Assembly (NCBI GenBank): GCA_041746105.1
Contig: JBGTHP010000017.1
Span: forward strand, 323,889-387,888
Source of the DNA: JBFHRE01 sp041746105
Lineage (GTDB): Bacteria; Actinomycetota; Acidimicrobiia; Spongiisociales; ZC4RG35
Direction of reading: 5' to 3'
DNA: 64,000 nucleotides
Shown here: positions 21,313 to 30,359 of the stretch, piece by piece
How the letters are laid out: each line of letters opens with the position of its first letter
Numbering within the stretch: the stretch's first letter is position 1
Program-made: the position numbers and the translations under genes
Notes under the pieces: generated by a model
The model's database searches: none
What the model was told of the DNA's origin: nothing
Seen by the model: the letters and a program-made list of their open reading frames with translations, nothing else

Positions 21313-22263
21313 TCACGTTCGTTCTTCGCGGTTATACGGCAGCCCAAGCGCGGCGGGCGCTCCCACGCGCTTTCGGAATCCCTCGAAGAACGTCACCGCC
21401 ACGAGAACGATCACCGTCAGCATGTATGGAGTCATATTGAGAAGATTGGCCGAAATCGTGGTTCCTTCGGCCTGCAAACGGAACTGAATTGCGTTCACGC
21501 CGCCAAACAGCACGGCGCCGAGAACGGCACGCGCCGGATTCCAGGTGGCGAAGATGACCAGGGCTATCGCAATCCATCCTCGGCCGCCGGTCAGGTTCTC
21601 GGTCCATCCAGGGGTATAGGCGAGCGAGAGGTGAGCGCCGGCCAAGCCTGCCAAAGCCCCACCGAGCACGGTGTAGCCATATCTGAGGCGGAACACGTTC
21701 ACGCCGAGGGCATCCGTAGCTTGGGGGTTCTCACCGACTGCACGGAGGTGAAGCCCAGGGCGGGTTTTGTATAGAAACCACCAGGCGAGCGGAACCAGGA
21801 TGTACATCAGATAGACGAGTTGGTCCTTGTTGAAGAGGACCTCGCCGATGAGAGGGATTTCCGACAGGCCTGGAATCGGGACCTTGACAAACCTCGGGCC
21901 GATCAAACCAACCAGAGGCCCGCCGTCTGGACCGAGTTTCTGGCCAAGAAATGAGGCGAGTCCAGTGCCGCCAATCGTGAGGGCCAAACCGGCCACCACT
22001 TGGTCCGTGCGGAGGCTGATCGTGGCGATCGCGTGTATCAGGCCGAACACACCACCTACAGCCATCGCAACGAGGACTCCGACATACGCGTTATCGCTGT
22101 GGTAGCCCGCGGCGAAACCTGAGACGGCCCCCATGATCATCATGCCTTCGAGACCGAGATTGAGGATGCCCGACCTCTCGGTGAAGATCTCGCCGATGGT
22201 GGCAAAGACCAAGGAAGTACCTGCGAAAATCGCGATCGAGAGGATTGATTCGACTAGGTCCAT
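21313..22263 (-). CDS. Nucleoside-type ABC transporter permease 2
   Basis: 316 residues with about eight to ten hydrophobic helices. Markers are FATIGEIFTERSGILNLGLEGMM and LHLRAVGENPQATDALGVNV, characteristic of the YufQ/NupQ-type permeases that pair with BmpA lipoproteins. It lies one base downstream of the first permease and just ahead of the purine deaminase gene. Together with the three preceding genes it makes a complete importer, most likely for nucleosides or purine bases. Confidence 0.93.
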   Translation of the reverse strand: MDLVESILSIAIFAGTSLVFATIGEIFTERSGILNLGLEGMMIMGAVSGFAAGYHSDNAYVGVLVAMAVGGVFGLIHAIATISLRTDQVVAGLALTIGGTGLASFLGQKLGPDGGPLVGLIGPRFVKVPIPGLSEIPLIGEVLFNKDQLVYLMYILVPLAWWFLYKTRPGLHLRAVGENPQATDALGVNVFRLRYGYTVLGGALAGLAGAHLSLAYTPGWTENLTGGRGWIAIALVIFATWNPARAVLGAVLFGGVNAIQFRLQAEGTTISANLLNMTPYMLTVIVLVAVTFFEGFRKRVGAPAALGLPYNREERT

Positions 22264-22264
22264 C

Positions 22265-23350
22265 TCAGTCTGCCGCGGTCCGGATCAGCCGCAGCCGGTA
22301 GCGGCTGAAGATGTCACCACCCAGGACAAAAAGGAGGATCGCACCCTGAAGCGTTTGGGCGATCGAAGCCGGTAACCCAAGGCTGATCTGAATCTGGTCT
22401 CCCCCGACCAGCAGCCCGGCCAACAACACAGCAACCACGACCACTCGCAACGGATCGAGCTTCGCCAACCAAGCAACGATGATTCCCGTAAACCCGTTAC
22501 CTACCGCCAGACCCTGCTGCAGCTTGTGGGAGATTGCGGACACCTCGACGAATCCGGCCAACCCGGCCAAACCCGCAGAAAGAATCATCACAAAGACGAT
22601 GTTGCGGAAAACGCTGACGCCCGAGTACCGGGCCGCTTGTTCGTTCTCACCGATCAGTGCGACCTCGTAACCCCATTTGGTCTTGTTCAACACGACCCAG
22701 AGCAAGATTGCCGCCGCGACCCCGAGCACTAAGCCGTAGTTGAGCCGGCCGCTGAACCGGGGAAGCCAGGCGAATCGGGCGAACTCGGCGCTGCCGGGGA
22801 AGCCGAATCCGGCCGGGTCCTTCCACGGGTCCGTGAACAGATACTGGTAAAAGAGGATGGCGATGTAGTTGAACATCAGAGTGGTGATGATCTCGTTGAC
22901 TCCGAGCGCCGATTTCAGGAGGGCGGGAACGATGCCCCAAGCCGCTCCCGCCGCCATCCCGGCCACGGCCATCAGCGGCAGATAGACCCAAGGGCTCTGC
23001 GGAATGCCGGGAGCCGCATCCGGCAAGAACAGGGCCACTGCAGTTGCCCCGATGCCGCCCATCACCAACTGGCCTTCAACTCCGATGTTCCAAAACAGCA
23101 TCCGGAACGCGATCGCAACGCTGAGACCGGTGAACAACAACGGCGTCGCCCGCACAAGGGTTTCGGTTAGCGCAACCTTGCTTCCGAACGAACCTTCCAG
23201 CATCGCGCCGTACGCGGTGAACGGATTGACCCCGACTCCGGCCAGCAACAATCCTCCCGCCGCCAGCGCCAGGGCGAGCGACGTAAAGGGGACTCCCCAT
23301 TTGACCGTCGGTGACGTGGTCAGTCGTTTTTCGAACTTCAAACTGGTCAC
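22265..23350 (-). CDS. Nucleoside-type ABC transporter permease 1
   Basis: 361 residues with about ten membrane helices. It begins with a cytoplasmic stretch and a first helix near residues 20-42. Conserved family segments are FNIGVEGQLVMG-like (WNIGVEGQLVMGGIGA), VNEIITTLMFNYIA and LIGENEQAARYSGVSV, as in YufP/NupP permeases. The GTG start overlaps the ATPase stop (GTGA), so it is translationally coupled. It forms a heterodimeric channel with the next permease. Confidence 0.93.
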   Translation of the reverse strand: MTSLKFEKRLTTSPTVKWGVPFTSLALALAAGGLLLAGVGVNPFTAYGAMLEGSFGSKVALTETLVRATPLLFTGLSVAIAFRMLFWNIGVEGQLVMGGIGATAVALFLPDAAPGIPQSPWVYLPLMAVAGMAAGAAWGIVPALLKSALGVNEIITTLMFNYIAILFYQYLFTDPWKDPAGFGFPGSAEFARFAWLPRFSGRLNYGLVLGVAAAILLWVVLNKTKWGYEVALIGENEQAARYSGVSVFRNIVFVMILSAGLAGLAGFVEVSAISHKLQQGLAVGNGFTGIIVAWLAKLDPLRVVVVAVLLAGLLVGGDQIQISLGLPASIAQTLQGAILLFVLGGDIFSRYRLRLIRTAAD

Positions 23351-24894
23351 GAACGGCGCTCCCCCGCCATCAGCAGGCCGAGTTCCTCGATGGTGGTGTC
23401 CTGCGGTTTCACGACGCCCATGATCTGGCCGCCGTGAAGAACGGCGATCCGATCGGCCATCATCACCAACTCATCGAGATCTTCTGATATGAGCAACACC
23501 GCGCTGCCCCTGCCCCTCTCGCTCAACAAGCGCTCTCTGACCGCCTCGATCGCTCCGACGTCGAGACCGCGTGTGGGGTAGGCGGCCACCAGCACCGCCC
23601 CGTCATCGAATCCACGTCCTGCAGTGATCTCACGAGCGAGAATTGCCTTCTGCTGGTTCCCACCGGAGAGGTTTCGAGCGGGTGTCGCCGGACCTGGGAC
23701 GAGGACGCTGAATTCGTCGATCAGACCTCGCGCCTCACTGCCCATTCGACGCCGGTTGAGGAAGGGGCCGCGTGCGATTGGCGCCCGCCGGTACGACTTC
23801 ATGGCGAGGTTGTCAGAAAGGGCGAGGTTGCCGGCCAGACCCACACCAAGCCGATCGGCGGGAACATGGCAGACGCCGGCCTCGATCATCTGCCTTGGGC
23901 TGTTGCCGGTGCAATCGCGACCCCGAACCCGCAAGGAACCTTCGGTGGTGTCGCGGAGACCTGTGATCACTTCGGCAAGCTCCTGCTGACCATTTCCCGC
24001 GACGCCCGCGATTCCGACTATTTCCCCCTGCCTCAATTCGAGGTTCACCTGCTGCAATGCCGGAAGCCCCCTTTCGTTGATGGCACTCACGTTCACGAGT
24101 TCGAGCATCGGCTTGTCGTGTTCGCTCTCCAGCTTGCTGACACTGGTCGCCAGATCGCGACCGACCATCATTCGAGCGAGTTCCGCCTTGTTGGTGCTTG
24201 CCACGTCTGCGGTCGCCACGGCGCGCCCCTGTCGCAGGACGGTGACCCGGTCGGCGAATGACATGACCTCGTCCAGCTTGTGAGATATGAAGATGATCGA
24301 TTTACCTTCTGCGACCATCGTCCGTAGTGCCCGCCCCAGATCCGCCGACTCCTGGGGGGTGAGGACCGCCGTCGGCTCATCGAGGATCAGGATGCTCGCA
24401 CCTCGGTAGAGGACCTTGAGGATCTCGACGCGTTGCTGCTCTCCCACCGAAAGCTGCCATATGTAAGAATCGGGATTGATGGACATCGAGTAACGGTCGG
24501 CGAGGGCAGAAATGCCGACGCCGATCCGCTTCATGTCGAGACGAAGGGGTATGCCCTCCTTGCCGATGATCATGTTCTCGGCCACCGTTTGGGACTTGAC
24601 CAGTTTGAAATGCTGGTGGACCATCCCCACGCCCAGTTCGATCGCGTGGCGCGGCGAGCCGATATCGACCGGCCCGAATTCTTCGCCAACCTTGAGTGAA
24701 ATCACGCCCGCCTCGGGGCGATAGAGGCCGCAGAGCACACTCATCAGAGTGCTTTTTCCGGCACCGTTCTCTCCAAGGAGCGCATGGATCTCACCAGCAC
24801 GAACCTCCAGGTCAACGTCCTCGTTGGCAAGGACACCGGGGAAACGTTTGGTGATCCCATCCATCTTGACCGCGAGGGCGGGTGGCGCGCTCAT
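23347..24894 (-). CDS. Nucleoside-type ABC transporter ATPase, two-domain
   Basis: 515 residues from the ATG at 24894; the frame is open further upstream only as antisense of the lipoprotein gene. Two tandem nucleotide-binding domains: the first has GENGAGKST, VHQHFKLV, LSVGEQQR and ILILDEPTA; the second has a degenerate Walker A (GIAGVAGNGQQE), signature NLSGGNQQK and VAAYPTRGLDVGA, as in all NupO/YufO, RbsA-like ATPases. The MMVGRDL linker between the domains is typical of the BmpA-linked family. It follows the BmpA lipoprotein after a hairpin-bearing gap. Confidence 0.94.
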   Translation of the reverse strand: MSAPPALAVKMDGITKRFPGVLANEDVDLEVRAGEIHALLGENGAGKSTLMSVLCGLYRPEAGVISLKVGEEFGPVDIGSPRHAIELGVGMVHQHFKLVKSQTVAENMIIGKEGIPLRLDMKRIGVGISALADRYSMSINPDSYIWQLSVGEQQRVEILKVLYRGASILILDEPTAVLTPQESADLGRALRTMVAEGKSIIFISHKLDEVMSFADRVTVLRQGRAVATADVASTNKAELARMMVGRDLATSVSKLESEHDKPMLELVNVSAINERGLPALQQVNLELRQGEIVGIAGVAGNGQQELAEVITGLRDTTEGSLRVRGRDCTGNSPRQMIEAGVCHVPADRLGVGLAGNLALSDNLAMKSYRRAPIARGPFLNRRRMGSEARGLIDEFSVLVPGPATPARNLSGGNQQKAILAREITAGRGFDDGAVLVAAYPTRGLDVGAIEAVRERLLSERGRGSAVLLISEDLDELVMMADRIAVLHGGQIMGVVKPQDTTIEELGLLMAGERRS

Positions 24895-24908
24895 GGGTGA
24901 AAAACCTT

Positions 24909-24937
24909 GGTGGGGGGCGAGGTTTTCGCCCCCCACC
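24909..24937 (-). promoter_or_regulatory. Perfect 12-bp intercistronic hairpin
   Basis: The arm GGTGGGGGGCGA at 24909-24920 is exactly complemented at 24926-24937 around a 5-base loop. It occupies the 50-base gap between the BmpA-type lipoprotein stop and the ATPase start. It has the same arm length and the same position relative to binding protein and ATPase as the hairpin at 11261-11288, but a different sequence. No T-run follows. It probably stabilises the lipoprotein message or attenuates read-through. Confidence 0.75.
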
Positions 24938-24944
24938 ATGCGAC

Positions 24945-26144
24945 CTATTCGCCCATGCCTTCGGCGGCGACGCCGGGAGCCTCGCCTTCGACACCGGCAA
25001 CAAAGAAGTCCATTCCCAACAATTCGCCCAGGGCCATACATTTGCCTTCGACCAAGAACTCGACCCCGTTGGCACCCGAGATCGGGCCACAGAACGGCTT
25101 GAATGTTCCGTCGATGATGGACTGGCGAACCGATTCGACGAGCGACTTGGTCTCGGAATCGACGAGCGGCGACAGCTCGGCGATGTCGACGACTCCGTCG
25201 GCCATCGAGCCGTACCAAGACTCGTCACCCTGATAAGTTCCGGCCATCACCTGCTCGACGATCGAGATGTACTTCGGTGCCCAGTTCCAGACGGGACTCG
25301 TCAATACGGTGTCTCCGACGAAAGCCCGCATGTCGGAGTCATAACCGATCGAAAACTTGCCGGCGTCGGCGGCAGCCTTCTGGGGTTCGGTCGTGTCCTG
25401 ATGCTGGGCGATGACGTCGGCGCCGGAAGCCAGAAGCGCATCGGCCGCCTCTTTCTCCTGCGGAGGACCGAACCAGGTGTTGGTCCAAACCACTTTCACC
25501 ACGGCGTCGGGGTTCACCGACTGCGCCCCGAGCGCGAAAGCGTTGATGCCTCGGATCACCTCAGGAATCGGGAACGCCGCCACATAACCGAGAACGTTGG
25601 TCTCGGTGGCTGCGCCGGCCACGATGCCCGACAGGTAACGAGCCTCTTCCATGGCCCCGAAAACGTTGGAGGCATTGGGGGCAGACTTGAAACCGGAAAT
25701 GTGCACAAACTGGACATCGGGGAACTCGGCGGCGACGTTGATCGTTGGGTCCATGTATCCGAATGAGGTCGTAAAAATGACTCCATATCCCTTTTGCGCG
25801 AAGTCTCGGATGACCCGCTCCGCATCCGGCCCTTCCGGCACGTTTTCGATGAACGCGGTCTCGACCCCCAGCGCATCCTCGAGGGCAAGGCGCGCCTGGT
25901 CGTGGGCCCAGGTCCAACCAAGGTCACCGATCGGCGCCACGTAGACGAACGCCACCTTCATATCGGTTTCCGTCGGCGCCGGCGCCGTCGAGTTGGACGG
26001 GGCGGCAGTGGTTGCAGGCGCAGGAGTCGTCGCCTGAGTTGCGGTTGTAGTGCCCGCTCCCGAAGTTGTACCTCCGCACGCCGCGGCCACGAGTGCCATG
26101 GCCACCAGCAACAGTCGAGCATTGAGTCGTCGCGTCACCGTCAT
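24945..26144 (-). CDS. BmpA/Med-family substrate-binding lipoprotein
   Basis: 399 residues. Lipobox AAAC is followed by a Thr/Pro/Ala-rich linker to about residue 60, then the PnrA-like binding fold: VAFVYVAPIGDLGWTWAHDQ, FTTSFGYMDPTINVAAEFPDVQFVH, GAMEEARYLSGIVAG and SIGYDSDM. Characterised PnrA/BmpA proteins bind purine nucleosides. It is the first gene of the importer operon, and a candidate promoter lies about 80 bases upstream. The neighbouring deaminase supports purine specificity; the ligand itself is inferred. Confidence 0.93.
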   Translation of the reverse strand: MTVTRRLNARLLLVAMALVAAACGGTTSGAGTTTATQATTPAPATTAAPSNSTAPAPTETDMKVAFVYVAPIGDLGWTWAHDQARLALEDALGVETAFIENVPEGPDAERVIRDFAQKGYGVIFTTSFGYMDPTINVAAEFPDVQFVHISGFKSAPNASNVFGAMEEARYLSGIVAGAATETNVLGYVAAFPIPEVIRGINAFALGAQSVNPDAVVKVVWTNTWFGPPQEKEAADALLASGADVIAQHQDTTEPQKAAADAGKFSIGYDSDMRAFVGDTVLTSPVWNWAPKYISIVEQVMAGTYQGDESWYGSMADGVVDIAELSPLVDSETKSLVESVRQSIIDGTFKPFCGPISGANGVEFLVEGKCMALGELLGMDFFVAGVEGEAPGVAAEGMGE

Positions 26145-26488
26145 CCTCCCGATCGGGCCGTGAATAACGGCCGGTCAATTTCCGTGATTGCCGGGCTTCA
26201 GCACCACCCCGGACCGCAGCATCTTTGCAACAGTTTTACAAAATGTCAATCAAGTCGACCGCTTGCTCCTGGCAAATGACGCCCATGACAAAGGGCATGA
26301 TTGGAGCGCTCACAACGCGGAAGTAGAACATCAAAAAGCAAGCGAAAACGACCGGCAGCCCGCCCGGCCGCTGCAATCACCTCCTCGAATGAGAGAGGGT
26401 GGTCGGTCGCCCATCGTTGTCGCATCTGGTGGGCTTGGCAGCGCCGCCGGTTCCTCCAACCGAAGCGAGAGAAACCGGCGGCTGCCGG
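26145..26488. other. Intergenic region between importer and subtilase
   Basis: 344 bases between the BmpA start and the subtilase stop. It holds the candidate importer promoter at 26221-26249. The remainder (about 26260-26488) shows no frame with coding features on either strand and no clear T-tailed hairpin behind the subtilase. Confidence 0.6.
26221..26249 (-). promoter_or_regulatory. Candidate promoter of the BmpA importer operon
   Basis: Read on the minus strand, a perfect -35 box TTGACA (26244-26249) is followed after 17 bases by AAAGAT (26221-26226), a weak -10 match (3 of 6). The predicted 5' leader is about 70 bases. No binding site for a known regulator was recognised. Confidence 0.4.
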
Positions 26489-29400
26489 TCAGGGACCGAG
26501 GACGACTATCACGGTGCCGTTGCTGTCTGACTCAGGGTCGTGGTTGTCGGCGGAACCGTACGTCTTGGTCGAATGGGTCACCGAGGTGACCGACAGGGTG
26601 ACGCTGACCGAGCGAAGATTGCTCTTGACCATGGAACATGCCCCAGAGACGTCGGTAACGCACGAACTGGTGCCGCGGCTACCTGCACTCCAGGTCCCGG
26701 TCACGGTGGCGCCCGCAACCGGAAGATGGTCTTCGTCATGCACTGTTGCGACAACGGTCGCCGTCCACCGATTGCCATCGGCAACTGAGGAACCGTCGAG
26801 ATCCCCAACATGCATCCCGGAGCCAGGGGGCGGAGGAGGCGGCGGGGGTGGCGGCGCCGACTTGAGGACGGTGATCATCGTCCCAGTACTGGAACCGTCA
26901 ACGTCGTGGTTGGAGGCAGAGTTGTACGTGAGCCCTGGTGCGGTGGCGGTGGTCACGGTGAAGGTGACACTCGAACTGCGCCCCAACGACGCCGACGTCA
27001 CGCGACACGTTCCGTTGGATGAGGTTGTGCACGACCCTGGGCCACCGGAGCTGCCACCCCACATCCCGGTCACCAAGACTCCGCCAACGCCGGCATGGCC
27101 GGCATCGTGGACTGCGATCTCGACGACCGCCTCCCAGCCACCGGATAGCCGAGTGCTGTACCCGTCGAGGTCGCCGACGTGCACCGTCGCTCCGGCCGTG
27201 TTCTGGACGGTCACCGAATTGGTGTCGGCGCTGGTTTGCGCCAACGTATCGGTCGCCCTGGCAGTCACGGTGTGGGGCCCATCGGCGACGGTGGACGAGT
27301 CCCAGATCGCCGAAAAACTGGTGCCACCGGAGAACGATGCGGGCATCCACGGTCCGCCGTCGACCTGCCATTCGACGGTCAACCCCGGCGAACCCGCCGG
27401 GTCCTCGACGTCGTCGGCGACGATCGCGATCGAGACACCCGAGCCGGAAACGGTGGCCGCCTCCGCCGGTGCCGTGAGAGTCACCGTCGGTGGTCCGTCG
27501 ACCGGATCACCGGCCTGGCCATCGACAACCAGCGCGAATGGCTGCGCGCCACCCATCGGCACATTGGCGCCGGCGACGGCCACGGTCCACGTTCCAACCT
27601 CTGCCGACTGGACGAAGACGTTCTCCACGTTGTTGATCGAGTCGGCTGAACCGCCGGTCTGTGACCAGCCTCCGCTGAACACGTTTCCGCGATAGACCGC
27701 ACCGCTCGGTGAGGTCACGGTCAGATTCAGATTGTTGACGAGATTGACGGCGGCAGCCTCGGTTGAGGCAAAGTCGCTCCACGCCAGGCTGACTCGGAAC
27801 GGCGATCCGGCGGACGAAACCAAGTACTGATAAGTCTCGGTGACCCCGGTTGCGACACCGCCTTGGTTGTCGACGTAGGTATGACTTCCATCGGTGGCGT
27901 TGGCCAGATCGACTCTTCCCCAGCCCTCGTGCACGTTCGGAATCGGGAAGTCGTTGTCGTTCGAGCCGTCGTTGTTCTCGTCCGCCAGGTCAACGGCCGA
28001 GTTGATCAACGTGGCTTTGACCAAGGCGGCGCTCGCCCCGTGAGCGTCGGTCTTTTGATAGAAATCGCGCGTAACCGTGGCTGCCCCGGCAACGATCGGG
28101 TTGGACATCGAGGTTCCGCCCATGTACTTGTACGTATCTGAGATCGGCATCCCCCAGCCATCCCATTGGTGCACCCCATTGCGCGGGTTGACCGGATCCC
28201 CGTAGCCCTCTTGGTATAGGCTCGAAAATCCCGAGAGCACCCAGGTTCCTGGCGCGACCACGTCCGGTTTGATCCGTCCGTCATCGGTTGGACCCCGGCT
28301 CGACCATCCCGCCATCTGCTCTGCGTTACCCGCCGTTGGGTCGTTGGCCCATGGACCAACCAGCCCGTAGCGGCTGCCCCAGGTACCGAGGAGGTTCTGG
28401 CCACCCATGCTGGTGCAGGTCTGGCCGGACTGATAGGCGTCATGAGAAACGTATGTGAGGAAGGTGTCACAGCTGTAGTCGCCACCGCGGTCGTTCTCGC
28501 TGGCGCCAACGGTGATCACGTTCTTGGCGGTGCCGGGCGACCCGATCGAGTCGTTGTCGATGATCCCGTCGGCGTTCACATCGACACCGGAGTTGCCGGC
28601 CGAGAACGTGATCGTCATGTCGGGGTTGTCCCAGATGAAATCGTCGGTGTTGGCGCTGTCGAGGGTGTAATCACCCGCCACCGAACTGCCCCAAGAATTC
28701 GAATGGATTCGAGCACCGAGGTTGTACGCCTGCTGATACAGATTGTGGAGGTCCGACGGGATGCCGATCAGGTAGTACCCGTCAGGAGTGCCGGCACAGA
28801 ACCCGAAGGTGTCGATATATTCCTCGACTGCCTGGAACACCAGGCCGGCGGCCGGCGCCGCCGCCTTGCCACGGCCAAACGGATCGCCATCACCCACAAC
28901 CGATACCGCCGTGTGAGTGCCGTGCCCACTGTCCACATCTATGGCGCCATCCGGAAATACGTTGTAACAGGACGGAGCGTTGGGTGCAGACCAGCTGAAG
29001 ACGCCTGCGATGCGACTCGATGGGATATCGACATGAGCCCCGGCGGCAGTCCCGTTTCCGAGACCGGTGTCGGCAACGGCCGCGATCTGAGTCGATCCGT
29101 CGTAACCGTTGGCATTCGCGGTGGCGGCACCAATGATGCCGCCGGCCCCGAATTCATTGTGCTTTTCGAAGAACTCATGGTTGTCGATCCAGGCGACGTC
29201 GAGCACCTGAGCCAGGTCTGCGAGATCGGACCCTACGGCCACGACCACCAACTGATGACCCTGCGCGCTCACGATTTGAGCGCCTGCGGTTTCGATGGCG
29301 GCAACCGTTCGCGCAACATCGGCTCCACGCTCGATCCGGATCCGGTAGAGGTTGGTTCCGGTCGTTGCCACCGTCGGGCTCAACTTGTACGCAGGTTGAA

Positions 29401-29770
29401 AGACACCGACCCAGACCACGTTTGCCGATCCGCTCACCCGTTCGGCTTGAGCGGGGTTCATCCTGACCTTGAACGCGTAATCGGGAAGGTAGTCGAGGAC
29501 TTCTGCTCCTTCGCTCTCGATTGTGGTCTTCCATGCCTCGCTCACCGGTCCGCCGAATTGAACGATGTAATAACCACGTTGCCCTGGGGCGTAGCCGTCG
29601 CTCCGCAGAGATAGGGCGACGGCCGGCTCGGTACCGGCCGATGGATTGAACGTGCCAGATTGCAGCCGCAGCTGCGGCTGATCGTTGGTTTGACTCTGCG
29701 CTGCTGCCGATCCGGCCAGCGTGGCCATCATCAACCCGAGCGCGCACAATAGAACCGCTGTCTTTCGCAT
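26489..29770 (-). CDS. Large secreted S8 (subtilisin-family) serine protease
   Basis: 1093 residues from the ATG at 29770, with a classical signal peptide ending near AAAQS. Residues about 60-200 look like an inhibitor or propeptide region. The catalytic triad is Asp 234 (AAVADTGLG), His 283 (SGHGTHTA) and Ser 554 (GGTSMSNP), with oxyanion Asn in SAGNSG. A beta-rich domain (about 650-760), an Ig-like domain beginning PPTVTLTAP (about 765-860), and two tandem 110-residue C-terminal repeats separated by ten prolines follow. The function is extracellular proteolysis. The long length (typical subtilases have 350-600 residues) comes from the C-terminal adhesion-like modules. Confidence 0.92.
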   Translation of the reverse strand: MRKTAVLLCALGLMMATLAGSAAAQSQTNDQPQLRLQSGTFNPSAGTEPAVALSLRSDGYAPGQRGYYIVQFGGPVSEAWKTTIESEGAEVLDYLPDYAFKVRMNPAQAERVSGSANVVWVGVFQPAYKLSPTVATTGTNLYRIRIERGADVARTVAAIETAGAQIVSAQGHQLVVVAVGSDLADLAQVLDVAWIDNHEFFEKHNEFGAGGIIGAATANANGYDGSTQIAAVADTGLGNGTAAGAHVDIPSSRIAGVFSWSAPNAPSCYNVFPDGAIDVDSGHGTHTAVSVVGDGDPFGRGKAAAPAAGLVFQAVEEYIDTFGFCAGTPDGYYLIGIPSDLHNLYQQAYNLGARIHSNSWGSSVAGDYTLDSANTDDFIWDNPDMTITFSAGNSGVDVNADGIIDNDSIGSPGTAKNVITVGASENDRGGDYSCDTFLTYVSHDAYQSGQTCTSMGGQNLLGTWGSRYGLVGPWANDPTAGNAEQMAGWSSRGPTDDGRIKPDVVAPGTWVLSGFSSLYQEGYGDPVNPRNGVHQWDGWGMPISDTYKYMGGTSMSNPIVAGAATVTRDFYQKTDAHGASAALVKATLINSAVDLADENNDGSNDNDFPIPNVHEGWGRVDLANATDGSHTYVDNQGGVATGVTETYQYLVSSAGSPFRVSLAWSDFASTEAAAVNLVNNLNLTVTSPSGAVYRGNVFSGGWSQTGGSADSINNVENVFVQSAEVGTWTVAVAGANVPMGGAQPFALVVDGQAGDPVDGPPTVTLTAPAEAATVSGSGVSIAIVADDVEDPAGSPGLTVEWQVDGGPWMPASFSGGTSFSAIWDSSTVADGPHTVTARATDTLAQTSADTNSVTVQNTAGATVHVGDLDGYSTRLSGGWEAVVEIAVHDAGHAGVGGVLVTGMWGGSSGGPGSCTTSSNGTCRVTSASLGRSSSVTFTVTTATAPGLTYNSASNHDVDGSSTGTMITVLKSAPPPPPPPPPPGSGMHVGDLDGSSVADGNRWTATVVATVHDEDHLPVAGATVTGTWSAGSRGTSSCVTDVSGACSMVKSNLRSVSVTLSVTSVTHSTKTYGSADNHDPESDSNGTVIVVLGP
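26492..26815 (-). repeat. C-terminal HVGDLDG repeat, copy 2, of the subtilase
   Basis: Residues 986-1093 of the subtilase, starting MHVGDLDGSS. It shares with copy 1 the order HVGDLDG, VHD, VTG, a Cys pair about nine residues apart and the NHD motif near the end. The two Cys probably form a disulfide. Copies are diverged at DNA level, so duplication is old. Confidence 0.75.
26855..27184 (-). repeat. C-terminal HVGDLDG repeat, copy 1, of the subtilase
   Basis: Residues about 863-972, starting VHVGDLDGYS and ending before a linker of ten consecutive prolines plus GSG (26816-26854). It is an Ig-like/adhesion-type beta domain by pattern. See copy 2 for the shared landmarks. Confidence 0.75.
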
Positions 29771-29905
29771 CCTCGACCCTCCCCGGTAAAGCGACCCGTG
29801 CAGTGTATGTCGGAGAGCGCGACGATGCACGAGATAACGGACGAGGAATTTGGCGAGGATTTTCAGGCCCTACGGCCCAATGCCCGCCGGGCCAAACAAC
29901 GGTCG

Positions 29906-30217
29906 TCAGCCGGCGTCATTCTCCTCGTCGGCGGTCTGTCCGACAACGGTGAAAGCCTCGTCGAGTTGTACGTCGACCTGGCTGCCGTCGGCGAGAGTGA
30001 CTTCGACCTCGTAATAACTCTCCTCATCGCCGACTTCGGTCCCGGTCACGCGGCCCCCGCCCGCGTGGGCCAGTGCGGCGGTGACGGCCTGTTCGAGCGC
30101 AGCGCCGGTTATCGGCTGGTCGGGACCTTCTCCTCCGGCAACCGCGACTCCGGTGCCGATCGACCCGACCGCGATCGCCGACGCAGCAACGATTCCGAAC
30201 TTGGTTCTTTTCTTCAC
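29906..30217 (-). CDS. Small exported PepSY-like protein
   Basis: 103 residues with a GTG start preceded by the strong site AGGAGG. The N-terminus is a signal peptide or membrane anchor (residues 1-28). The rest has the PepSY pattern: ITGAALEQAVTAALAH, YYEVEVTLADGSQVDVQLDEAF. PepSY proteins are exported and often thought to inhibit or chaperone proteases. The subtilase gene lies just downstream on the same strand (135-base gap), so a functional link is possible but unproven. Confidence 0.85.
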   Translation of the reverse strand: MKKRTKFGIVAASAIAVGSIGTGVAVAGGEGPDQPITGAALEQAVTAALAHAGGGRVTGTEVGDEESYYEVEVTLADGSQVDVQLDEAFTVVGQTADEENDAG

Positions 30218-30359
30218 GATTCCTCCTGATTCGATTGCTCAACCAGTGTGCGCGAATTCAGCTGAACCGTGGCTGAACAGTTTCGGCCCGGTCGGTGTGC
30301 CGACTCCGGATTGCCCGTGCGGTCGGTATGGTTCGGAACCATTCATAGATGAGGTGAAC

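Noticed and set aside
26301..27695. Long plus-strand frame of 464 codons
   Set aside because: It is antisense to the subtilase C-terminus. Its Thr/Val/Pro-rich composition mirrors the sense codons, and it has no domain or ribosome-binding site.
28442..29614. Plus-strand frame of 390 codons
   Set aside because: Antisense to the subtilase catalytic domain, with no recognisable motif. The minus-strand triad is unambiguous.
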